64,000 nt of DNA from Bostrychus sinensis. Lineage: Eukaryota; Chordata; Actinopteri; Gobiiformes; Eleotridae. Position numbers and translations under genes: made by a program. Under the pieces are notes generated by a model. That model was not told the DNA's origin. It searched no databases and saw only the letters and a list, made by a program, of their open reading frames with translations. Positions 13,701 to 24,122 of this stretch are shown piece after piece; position 1 is the stretch's first letter; every line of letters starts with the position of its first letter. The DNA lies in contig CM036241.1 in the NCBI GenBank assembly GCA_020698575.1, positions 37,741,855-37,805,854 of the forward strand, read 5' to 3'.

Positions 13701-16700
13701 ATGCATGTTTGTGTACTTTCTGGACATTTTTTGTCATGATATACAACAAAACAGCAGAACACAAGCAATTTCCTGATGACCAATCAGTAGCATAGAACAC
13801 GTAAATCCTGAAATTACCACTTTTATTTTTTAATAATTGCACATTTTTTTTATGTTTTGCAACTGTTTTTTGTGGATAACATTTGCAGTGTTGATTCAAA
13901 TGGCATAGAGTTTGTCTCAGATTTGTATTTTGGGAGGAATTTCAGGATTTTTTTTTTTAAATCCTCTTAAAATGCTGTCTAAAAAATAGTCACACCTTTA
14001 CCCCAAAGACATTTTTTGTGCCATTGACTCCCATTCAAACAACATTTTTATAAAACACTGTCATTGCAATATAAATTCACATTTTTAGCATTTCATGGAT
14101 TCATGATAGTGAAGGATTGGAATTATATTTTTTTATTGTTTTCTACTAGCTGGTGCCATTTCCCCATCTATGGTAGCTAGAGGTATAAATGGAGAAATGG
14201 CCCCATTAGTGTATATATAAATTATTAAAATGATTTTGGTGTGTTTTAGGGTTGTCAGAAATTGGTGTAAAAGTGCGTGTTGAGAAATTTGTTTGTGTAT
14301 GTGTGAGCACACATCCAAAATGTAGTCTTTACAGAGATATGCACATCAGTGCACTGTAGAAAGTGTGCAGACTGAGCAGATGCCTCTGTGAGTTTTGGAT
14401 GTGTGTATGCACCACAAAAACTGGAATTTTAAGGGTTAAATTTCATAAACAGAATGGATTTTTTTGCTCGTATGGTGGACTGAGTTAATCATTGTAATCA
14501 TGAAAAAAAAAAATGAATTATCGACTATTAGATCATTTTTCAATGGCAGTCTTTATTGGTGCATTTTTTATGCCTTAAGGCAAAAGGTACCTAAAAAGTT
14601 AGGGGTTCAGGAAGGTTAAACAGGGTCTGTGCTGTTCTCAATCTGGACACGTTAATGTGAGAAGAGGATAGCGTAGGTGCTGAGTGGGAGTCTTACAATG
14701 TAATAATCTTGCAAATAAACTACCATAAGACAAACATTTTCATAGCTCTATAGAGAAAAGATGGCAGAAGCTACCGAGCTCTACACACTAAAATCATATT
14801 TATTAATACCATCATGTTTTTTTTAAAACTTCATCACCCAATGTTTATTTTAAAAACAAAACCAAAAAACTTTTTGGTGCCGTTTTTTCTTTCATATTAA
14901 GGCAAGGCCAATGGTACTTTGTTTTTTGTTTTTAAATAGTACTTTGTATGAGAGACACAAGGGACTCTATGCACACTGGGTGTGTCTAGCTGTGAGCATA
15001 GTGCTATATATGGAAACAAACAAAAAGCATCTGAGCTTGAGTAGACTTACCCTCTAGTCTTGGCCCTCCACCATAGCGATTATACAGTTGTTGAGCTGCT
15101 TGCAGAGAAATCCTCTTGGAATCGCCCACCTTGTCAGGGTGTAGTTTTCCATGAGAACATAAAAATGAGGAGTTGTCAATTTCTTTTGTTGCAGTTGAGT
15201 CATCGAGCCACTTCTTCAGCCAGTCCAGAGAAATAAACTCATATGGCTCATCTACAAATGGAAAGCAGGAAAAAACATTTGGTTCTGTACTTGTACTTTG
15301 TCTGCCATGTATAAATGAATGTCTGTCATGAGAACATGTGTGCATTTATTACATGTTTATTACAGTCTACACACACTTTTGCAGAGTTAAATTTTCATGT
15401 CATGTTTGTTTTACCAACCGTCTTTTGCAGGTAAAAGTTCATAGAGCTCCTTCACCTCCTCATGCTTTGCTTTTCCTTTATCAACACTTTGCTTTCTCAT
15501 GTCTGCCATCTCACTACACCATTCTTCAAACTTCTGGTTATCTCGATCCACCAACCTCTGAAGAAAGGCTGTGGGAACAAACACAATGTTAAGTTTAAAA
15601 TCTTAGGTCAACATAAATGCAAAAAAATGCATATCTTAAGTTTAAAAGACTCACTTGGAACCTCAACAGTCAAGTTAGAGGTGTGTGAACTGTCCTGCTC
15701 CTGGACCTTATATACCAGCATGTAGGCATTCCTGGAGCAATGATAGCCCTTGCTGCATTTTGGCTTTTTAGTCTGTGACTTTGCTGTCTCAGCTCCAAAA
15801 CAAAAATAAGAGGTAAAACAGAGAAATAAGACAAGGCACTTCAAAGTACAAGACGAGGGTGAATATAATAGCCTATACTATAAACAGGTATTGTAAAATT
15901 GTATTTGTTTAAAAAATATTCAGGGAATTTTTAACCAAATTTCTAAATAATTAAAATCCACTAAATAATTAAAATCCACTTATTGGACTACATTTAATGT
16001 TGTAGTTTTGTGGATGTCATTCTACTCACCGATGTCCTCCTCGATACCAAGGTGCAGCTTTTTGCCTTCCATCTTCTCAATTTCCTCATCATTAAACTTA
16101 TACCAGTCACTGGTCCGGGCATCTTTGACATGAGCAATGTAATGACCTGAGTAGGCACTAATGCCTCGATGGATGAGGACTGCACTGAGTTCATAAACAC
16201 GCCTTTGGTCTGGATAGACACAAACAGAGTTGTCAAAAAGTTGAAAATGTAGGAACAATCCAAATGTTTCTAATAATGCTCCTAACCTTCTGTTCCTTCC
16301 AAAAATGGACCCATGTCTAGCTGCTCAGGAAAACTGATATACGTGTTAAGCTTCTTTTTATGGCCAGTTTGTCTACAAAAACAGCATCAAAAAACATTCA
16401 ACTTTAGCAACTATATTAGATAAGTTCTTGTATTTATTTCTCACCTATCAAAAACAAAACGCATAAGTTGCAGGTTGAGCGTGGGTGGGAGGCTGTGTAG
16501 TTTAATTCTCCGTGTGGCACTCTGTTTACTCTGACAGCTCTCACAGAAATAGCGGTTGTCCCCATCAAGCTTTTCCTCCTGGAAGGTTGAGTAGCAAAAA
16601 ACTATGAATTCCAAAGATACCATCAAAGATGTATCCTTTGATGTTATACTGGTGAAGACTTCAATGTTACCTTTAGAAACTCCATAATACAATCAGTGAG

Positions 16701-18624
16701 GTTTTTATGTCCTTGGATATTTAGCTCCAGCTCATAAAACCGTGATGATAGTGCAGATGATCGCCCACATTGGTTGCAGCTGAAAATAGATGTTTTTATT
16801 TACCTTACCTTGTCTTAGTAATTATTATTTACTTAAAGCTTTCTTTATTAAAGCAACAAAAAATATATGAACTAAAGCCATTAGAGTGTCTTGTGAAAAT
16901 ATGTATTTTTTGACTAATGACGAAGTGTAATGATGCTCTCCATTGGATCACAGGCTAATTAAAACACCATAAAACAGATTTCTAAAAACAAACAATATTT
17001 TTAAAAAAAGTGTAAACAAATTGGTCTGGTCCAGGCAATAAAAAGAAATTCTTACACAGTAACATAAGAAAATTGTCCACAAAACTGGTGCTGAATGACA
17101 TTCTGTAGACTGGGGTCCCTCTGTTTTGACAACGTGTCCTCTAGTAGAGACAGAAAGAGTTTGGAAAACTCCTGGGCATCCTAAAAACAAAAAAATTAAA
17201 TCAATGTTCGGTGACATTACTAGATATTCATTAAATAATTGTCAAAATTATGATTATTGCTCTTAAATACATAAGCAGATGCTGAAGCAGAAGATGCTTT
17301 GGGCAGAGAGTGAAAATTTTCTAAATCCAGCACACCATACAGGACATTGCCCGGTCCTTAAAGTTCAGTCTAAACTGCATCATGAGTCTGAGCGAAAGCA
17401 TTGTGAGTTTTGTTTCAGCGCAGTGTTTTGCAGCGCTATTTCATGCTAACTTTAATTTATTTTGAAGTGATTAGAATAGGTGGCAAGGTAATAAAGGCAA
17501 CCACTGTCAGGAAGAAAAAAAATAATGTGATGAAAACAAGAATCTAAATAACTAACTAGCAGCCTCCAACGCAAAAGCTGGACAAATGCTACAAACTGCA
17601 ACAAGGTCCCAACAGTGGATGTATTTTTTATAAATAAGCTTACCTTTGTATCATTGTCTACCTTGACATTCCTGGTTTGTACCTTGTATGATTTGTACTT
17701 GTGAAAGTAGTTCTGATTGGAAACTATATATGAAATGATTCTCTAACTGTTCATGGTTATTGTGTATAGTCATTTATTTAAAAAAAGTAAGGATTTTATC
17801 AACATGTATACTATGCTGAATGTGAGGTTGTTACCTACCTGTTGCTGTCCAGTGTCTAAACCTAAAGCTTTCACCAGTCCTGATGGATCAATGTACTTTC
17901 TGTTGCTGTTCTGTAGAAGCGCAAACAGATATTGCAGATGTTCACAGATGGACTGAGGCTCGTAATCTGAAACATGCAGAGGTTTGTGGGTTTCAGAAAA
18001 GACTGTTGAAAAAAATGTTCTTAAACTACAAAACAAAAATAAGCCAGTTTTCTACTTTTTATGGACGGCAAAAGTTATTTATAACCCATTCAGACGAGGA
18101 TAATAATTTATATAGTAAATACATCAAGAGTATAACAAAGCCCTAGTCAGTTAGGTTTTGGGTGTATTTACACTTAGTTCCCCTAGTTCAAAAGTAACAA
18201 AAACAGAGAATTATTTGGACATTACAGCTAAATGTTTCAGTGTTTCAAGAGAAATCCCTTGCAGTTTGATTGAGATGACAATGCAAAGCAGATGAAACAA
18301 CATCCTGTTCATCCAGAGCTGCTAGTTAGTTCCATTTACTATAATTAACTAACTAATGTGGCATTATACACAGTCAACATACAAATAAATAATAACATAC
18401 AAATTCAGAAACCTGTATATTATTTGGCCCTTAGTTTATATGCTTACTACATGCTAATTGCTACATTGATACACTGGCTAATGTTCTTAAACCAGACTCA
18501 AGAGTATCACAAGGGCAGTTATTAACAGACTATGTAAAAACGTCTGTGTGCACTCTCAGGAAAGGGGGCATGCACTGCATTTTCTTGGAGCTTTTTATGC
18601 ATAGGATTGACTGTCTGCTAACCC

Positions 18625-18655
<31 letters not shown>

Positions 18656-20591
18656 AAGATATTACTATAAAAGTTATGAAACTAAAACTAAAATGAAAGT
18701 CATATATAAGGCTAATGGAGGCAAATGCAACAGAGCAACATTACAGTTTGTTTGAATTAACTGTTTCAAAACTAAAATGTGCTTACTTGTAATTGACCAG
18801 GTACACAAATTTAACTCGCTACTCCCTAATAGCCTACAGAACAAACTGGTCATTACAGTATAACATGAGCACAGTACACATTTTCTGCCTGTGCATGATA
18901 GGCTGCAAAAGTCTTCAGTGGGAAGCGCCTACAGTTTTCTGAGGAAAAGCTGCACTAGCCAATAAAATATTAAGACAAATGTTAAAATGCCAAAGGAGCA
19001 GATCATAGCCCAAACTCAGGAACATAACCTGCTCCTGATCAGGTTAGCCGTGCAGTGTATGTTACTATAGCAATCTAACCACACTGAAAAGACACCTTTG
19101 TGACACAGGAAATCCTGGGTTTAGACTTGACTCAGCAAGCTTAACCAGCTTACCACTTTGCAGTACAGCCCACTACCCAAACCCCAAGTGCAAATAGACC
19201 TATGTTGTTTCTTAACTGCCATACCAGATTCAGCATTGTAGTTCTGTTCACTGTAGTTCTGACACTGATAGAGACTCCTTCGCATTTCCAGGTTGTGGAA
19301 CCATACTTGCAGAAATGTATTCACATAACATGTTGCTCCTAAATTTGTCAGGCCAACAAATGAGTTCTGAAACAAAAGAAAAAAAGATTACTACAGAATA
19401 TCTGTTTATAGACATGCCGTTACGCACAATACACACAAGCTATACATTTGAGATCCAACATTAACACATTTTACACATGCAAATACCTTGTCTCTGCGTT
19501 CTGAATTTGGATCATCTATATTGTGAAACGTATTTTCATCAATATCTCCAAGCCACGCCTGTTCACCAATACCCACAAGACAGTTTGGGTTTCCTTTGCA
19601 GTTTCTCCTGAAGGTCAAGGAATTAATATTCATTAAACCTATTACAAAGTGCACTAAACAATAATGCTTTTCAGCTTTTGTACTTTTAAATTATGTTTAG
19701 TGAGCATTAGGTTGACAAGCAGGGCTATAGCCAGGTTTTAGAAATGAGGACTGTCCTGAACAGTTGCTCTTTATGTATGCATACAGTGGGAGAAAAAGTT
19801 ATTTGATCCCCTGCTGATTTTGTAAGTTTATCCCCTAAAAGGAAAGTAGCAGTCTAGAATTTTAATGGTAGGTTTATTTTAACAGAGGCAGATAAATTTA
19901 TAACAAATCTAGAAAAACAGCATTAAATAATTGTAAACTGTAAATTAATTCCCCAAAAAAGTAACCCAAACTAAAAGCAATGTACATGTAAATATTTCTG
20001 CAAACTTTTTGGTGCAATTGTAATGCTACTGTGGTTTATTCTATAAATACATTTTTATTGAATTAAAAATTTAATGATTTAACTAATAGTGCCATATTAT
20101 GCACGCACCTCCAGCTCTTAATGTGGATGTTTATGGTTAGTACTCCTGCTATTTCTATTATGCCACAAACAGCATTTTAAACGTAATAAAAAATACCCAG
20201 AATCATACATCATAAACTCACAATTACCGTTTTATACACTGATTGTATCATCATTGACATTTATTTGAAAAATATTCTGAGATTTTCAGGTCAAAGAAGT
20301 GACCTCATACAGTCTCTCATTACGGCCACGCACTTATTTTTAATATCTGCTTCACTCTACACGTAGCGCACGTAAGGAGCTGGTGTTGTAGCATTTAGTA
20401 TTTGAATACAATCTATAAAAAACACAGAAAAAATTACAACAAAAAAGCTGACAGTACCTGCAGGTTCCTCTCTTGCAGGGCGGAAGGTTAACGCGGTAAG
20501 CCAGCTCAATGTGTTCCAGACGAATATCTTCTGGTCTTACATGTTCCACCCAACGCCACGCAGCCTTCTCCAACTGCAAACGAGGGGCCAT
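7249..20591 (-). CDS. usp48: usp48, ubiquitin carboxyl-terminal hydrolase 48, complete
   Basis: Twenty-seven exons join in phase from ATG at 20591 to TAA at 7249-7251. The coding length is 3144 bases, 1047 residues; human USP48 is 1035. The start MAPRLQLEKAAWRWVEHV and the end GTGLLGH match vertebrate USP48. The protein is a cysteine protease that removes ubiquitin; the family member is known to act in nucleus and cytoplasm, for example on histone H2A and in NF-kappaB signalling. Order of parts: N-terminal segment, USP catalytic domain (about 89-430), DUSP region (about 450-830), acidic linker, ubiquitin-like domain (about 940-1020). Catalytic Cys98 lies in NLGATCYVN and the catalytic His349 in YSGHYIAHV, so the enzyme looks active. 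CxxC pairs (CNQCG, CESCQ) form the USP zinc knuckle. No frameshift or stop was found. It lies head-to-head with camk1g, 2.2 kb away. Confidence 0.97.
9695..9930 (-). mobile_element. tRNA-headed repeat ending GCTGAAGAAAAAAA
   Basis: On the minus strand: GCAGTGGCTCAGTGGTGGGC, then GTTCTTGGGCAAGACATTTC and CTGTGGCGACTTCTAACTAA, ending with GCTGAAGAAAAAAAAA. A common teleost SINE layout. It lies in a usp48 intron. Confidence 0.65.
10800..11457 (-). mobile_element. L2-type LINE fragment in a usp48 intron
   Basis: On the minus strand 11176-11457 codes for a reverse-transcriptase C-terminal piece (VHISWDLTWTVHTNFVVKKA, LKNFYTCTVESILSGNITLW). The 3' part runs to an ATAATAATAAT-like tail near 10830. 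It starts only about 36 bp from the donor of usp48 exon 11493-11623. Confidence 0.8.
11493..15568 (-). other. usp48: usp48 exons 11-20: DUSP-domain region
   Basis: Exons: 15419-15568, 15051-15251, 13563-13674, 12709-12851, 12561-12635, 12290-12414, 12094-12216, 11896-11957, 11716-11826 and 11493-11623. They code for the part that in USP48 holds three DUSP domains, with markers such as EPYEFISLDWLKKWL, NRYGGGPRL, YWVGKASLRSWRQLALEQL, CPHGGFMFTYESL and IALLWPSEWEI. Two donors are non-consensus GTTGGT (after 15419) and GTTAGT (after 11716); both are fixed by reading frame and by the human alignment. Exon 12561-12635 codes for an acidic linker that aligns only loosely. Confidence 0.92.
18622..18657. 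repeat. C24 followed by A12
   Basis: Twenty-four C then twelve A, in usp48 intron 3. A run of this length is prone to sequencing error. Confidence 0.95.
19784..19975 (+). mobile_element. Tc1/mariner-like terminal fragment
   Basis: Begins CAGTGGGAGAAAAAGTTATT and continues GATCCCCTGCTGATTTTGTA, the end of a common teleost Tc1-like element. It is truncated and lies in usp48 intron 1. Confidence 0.6.
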
Positions 20592-20960
20592 GATTCTGCA
20601 GCGATAAACTCAATTAACTGATTGCGCACACAGTTTAAATGTACGCCACAGTTGCATGTATTCAGAGTTTACTACTAGTTAGCCTTTTAGCCGCAGACTT
20701 CTGGCATAGGAACTCGTACTAAGCTAACTAGCTCTTTGGTACTAATTAACTGACCAAGCCCAGCAGCACCCATACGTTTTATAATACGCACATCGCACAC
20801 GTACGGACGAACAGATATGTAAATAGAGATTATATATGACGCCGGTCTTAGAACTAATGCTAATGTTTGCTAACTGATAAGCTAGATTTTAACGTTAGCT
20901 AGCACGACCCGGTAGTAGTGTAGCTAAGTAGCTGTCAGATTTTAACGTTAAAACGGAATG
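20592..20960 (-). promoter_or_regulatory. usp48: usp48 5' untranslated region and promoter
   Basis: Sequence immediately upstream of the usp48 ATG. It contains AACGTTAGCTAGC at 20891-20903 and AACGTT again near 20944, plus CTAACTAGCT near 20725. No TATA box is evident. The same AACGTTAG-type palindrome lies near the zbtb40 start. The exact start site cannot be placed. Confidence 0.4.
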
Positions 20961-21370
20961 ACTACGTTAAACGCTAGGTCAAGACAAATATAAGCGAACC
21001 TGTCACGTGAGCTGCGGGGTTACCAGTACATGTATGTGGTTTTACATTTTATTAATGGGTTATTTTAGATTTAGCGCCCTTCTGTCGATTCATAAACACA
21101 GAATTTCTTCCTGGGAGGTCGTCAGTGGCTTACGTAGCGACGTCTTTGTTGCGTTTAGCCAATGGCAGAGGACGAGGATGATCTTTGGTCTGCGATTAAA
21201 CCTTTTTTCCCCTTTAAAAAAAAATTGTCAGTTTGTATGAACGGAATTTATTTTACTTATTTATTTACATCATTTTCCAAGTTGCACCTGACCTGATTTA
21301 TACATATAAAATCATTAAACAAAATTACTGATATAGTAGAAGCAAATCATAATTCAATCAGTAACAAAGG

Positions 21371-21535
21371 GACAACGATATAAGATTTTTAAAGCAAGAA
21401 ATAATTATATTTTACGGCAAAAACTTCTTCACACAGAGAGTTATAAACTGGTGGAACGAGTTACCAGAACACACTGTGGAAGCAATATCAGTTAATGTAT
21501 TCAAAAATGCCCTAGACAATCATCATATAGATTGA
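21371..21535 (+). mobile_element. CR1-like LINE, C-terminal end of the polymerase frame
   Basis: An open stretch reads KNFFTQRVINWWNELPEHTV and ends VNVFKNALDNHHID then TGA (21533-21535). This FFTxRVxNxWNxLP...NxFKNxLD pattern is the conserved end of CR1-type reverse-transcriptase proteins. Confidence 0.75.
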
Positions 21536-22468
21536 CTATACCAGTTTGACTACAAATGGTCGCCTAAAGTATGCGCTACAACCGAGTACTATAAAGAGGA
21601 AACGATAGAACAGCTATTAGGCACAATATGTTTGTCAAAATCTATAATTTTACAGTTTTCGAAGGGAAATAATAACTTTTTTTTTATATATATTCTGAAT
21701 ACATAAGAAATATAAAGATTTTTAATATGCAGACAATATTTGACGTGCATAGTAAAATGATAAGGCACATGAGAGGGATTAGTAGTTTAAACTGTCACAG
21801 CTGCACATGCATGCTACAAACAACTGCGGCCACTGGTGAGATTTTCTTTAAATAAAGGTCTCATAATTCATGTAAAAATAATTAATGTGTGAAGTTTAAG
21901 TATACTAATCCAAATTAGCCAGTTTTTCAGTGTAGTTTATCAGCGGGCTTTGGGACATAGTTATAGAACTTGAATTTGTATTAATTGATTAATTAATTAA
22001 TTAATTTATATTATTATTATTATTTTTTTACGTTTTAACAATTTACAGTATTCGTCCAATACAAACACATAACAAATGACAAATTAGAGCTCATATAATA
22101 CCATTATATATTTTACACATATACCAAAAATAATGAATATATTAAAAACAGATTATGTATATAGTATAGTAGTATACAAAGATATATTTATATATATAAA
22201 AAAAAGGACAATAAAGAAAAACAAATACAAAATAAATAAATACATTTACAGTACAAGGTATTCATTTCAGGTGGTTTCACCAAAAATCTTCTGGATGCGG
22301 GTGAATTTTTTTTATTATTTATGAGTAACAAGGAATTTAGTTTATTATTAACATCTATTAGAAAGAGGCGGAAAGAAGGATGCAATTTTTAAAAACCTTT
22401 GCTTATGAATAAAAAATGTACCAATTACAATGAAAAAAATTACAGTATAGTGAAAGGGTTTCTTTTTG

Positions 22469-22715
22469 TCAATTATATCTTTTAATGTGAAATCGTGACT
22501 CACTATATATTATATGTTCTAGAGTTTCATCGCCTTTTTTACAAAATGAACAATGTTTATCAATGTCTGCAAACGTGGAAATGAAAGAGTTGACTGAATA
22601 GATTTTATGAAGTATTTTATAGTGTACTTCTTTAACTTTATTGGGTATACAATATTTATATGGCAACGAACAGGTTTTCTTCCAATCGATATCTTATACT
22701 ATAGAGCTCCAGAAG
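22469..22715 (-). mobile_element. L1/Tx1-type LINE, C-terminal zinc-binding fragment
   Basis: The minus strand reads WKKTCSLPYKYCIPNKVKEV, then HYKILHKIY and HCSFCKKGDETLEHIIY. This is the zinc-binding domain found at the C-terminus of L1-type reverse transcriptases. It is truncated on both sides. Confidence 0.75.
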
Positions 22716-22799
22716 AATTTCCCTCTTGGGGTAACTTTATTGGTACCCCAGATGGGCCAATTGCATTGACAACATGCTGTGTCATGTGGTGACTGTCAG

Positions 22800-22910
22800 T
22801 GGTGACCACTCTGCTGTAGCTCCGCCTCCTTGTCTCTTGAGCGGCTGAGAGCCTCAGAGTGGTCAGGTTCATCTAGAAACCTCAACACAGCAGGTCAACG
22901 CCGCTCCCAG
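22800..22910 (+). other. camk1g: camk1g non-coding first exon (putative)
   Basis: A non-coding exon is inferred to end at 22910, where CCGCTCCCAG is followed by the strong donor GTACTC. The segment before it is locally richer in G+C (GCTCCGCCTCC near 22819) than the surrounding AT-rich DNA. The next exon starts at 24097, after CTGCAG. The 5' boundary is not determined. Confidence 0.45.
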
Positions 22911-23054
22911 GTACTCACTTTGATTCATGTTTTATGATTGTTTGTGTGGATTGTTTTAATTTAGTCTCTTTTTGGAAAACATAATGATGCTAAATAAGAT
23001 TGTCATGTAAGTTTTGAGAAAGAAAAATAACTATAGACTATTTTTAAATGTTTT

Positions 23055-23079
23055 TGTGTGTGTGTGTGTGTGTGTGTGT
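23055..23079. repeat. (GT)n microsatellite
   Basis: Twelve GT units in camk1g intron 1. Confidence 0.95.
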
Positions 23080-23688
23080 AGCCTCTGTTGATGACCATTA
23101 GATACTTTATGATGCAACCCTTCCAAAACCACAAGAAAGCTTGGGACAGGTTACAAGATGAAAGCTGTGATGTTGATATATACAGCAGGTGTTTGTAATG
23201 TCACACCTGAGTACATTGTTAAAATTATTGAAATATTGTTGATTACCAATTAAGAATCATCTGAGAATTGTAGAACTTTTTATATGATCAAATAACTGAA
23301 AACCAAAAATCACAAGTTTATGGTCTGCTTGCCACGGATTAAAAAACGACCCACTTTTTGAGAGGGTACAGCTAATCTGTCGCTCAAACAGACAGCACTG
23401 GAACCAGGGAAGGGCAGATTAAATAACCACTGCTACTTATCCTTCTAATCACAGCCTGTGTAAGTGATAGGTACATGGGCTTTACTGACTTAAGTTGCAG
23501 GCATAGAATGATTTACATAACAGAACATAGACCTTGTTTAAACTTAAAGGCTTTCGATCTTAAAATGTTATGTTTACCTATTTATCAGTATTGGTATAAC
23601 TTTCCATGTCTCCCGTACGACATTTTACCAGGCAGTTGTTTATGCCTTATATATTTACAAAATAGTTGTTCAATTCTAATTAGGATTA

Positions 23689-23734
23689 CTGCCATTTATG
23701 TATTGCTGTTTATACAGCAATACATAAATGGTAG
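23689..23734. repeat. Perfect 18-bp palindromic hairpin with 4-base loop
   Basis: CCATTTATGTATTGCTGT (23692-23709), loop TTAT, then the exact reverse complement (23714-23731). The stem extends outward by one G-T and two Watson-Crick pairs. It lies in camk1g intron 1. Confidence 0.9.
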
Positions 23735-24122
23735 CATTGTACACTTTCTCATCAAACTATATTTTTAATTGTTGATTCCTCCATACTCAACTACAATTTT
23801 AGATTTTAGACTTTAGATTTTATGTCAATAGTTTATACAATTGCCCTAAAAAGCATACACATTTCAATATGGTTTGTATGTTTTTGCAAACTTTTAAGAA
23901 AGGAAATTTAGGTCATCATTAATCATAATTTTGTAAATATGTTTACAAAACCTTCTGGCAGTATAAACACTGTCATTAAAATAAGATACCCTATTCCTGA
24001 TGTATTGGTTTGATTCCAAAGCTATAGTTTTGTTGTAGTAGTGCAGAAATACTGGACTAGCTGCATGTTTACTGAATATATTTTCTTTTGCTGCAGGAGT
24101 CTACGGCAACGTCAGAGCCAAT

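Larger units (their letters stand above)
15655..20591 (-). other. usp48: usp48 exons 1-10: N-terminus and USP catalytic domain
   Basis: Exons on the minus strand: 20458-20591, 19487-19607, 19225-19366 (Cys box), 17839-17966, 17056-17180, 16671-16779, 16445-16578, 16287-16372, 16030-16209 (His box) and 15655-15792. Each junction has AG before and GT after, and the phases agree throughout. The segment coded by 19225-19366 diverges from human after the Cys box and is shorter. The intron between exons 3 and 4 (17967-19224) carries a C24A12 tract at 18622-18657. The intron between exons 1 and 2 carries a Tc1-like fragment near 19.8 kb. Confidence 0.93.

Noticed and set aside
17080..17105. RE1 half-site TTCAGCACC (minus strand) that REST might bind
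   Set aside because: It is coding sequence of usp48 exon 5 (HQF region) and lacks a convincing right half.
23475..23768. 97-residue plus-strand frame in camk1g intron 1
   Set aside because: Cys/Tyr/Ile-rich chance frame in AT-rich DNA; contains the palindrome.
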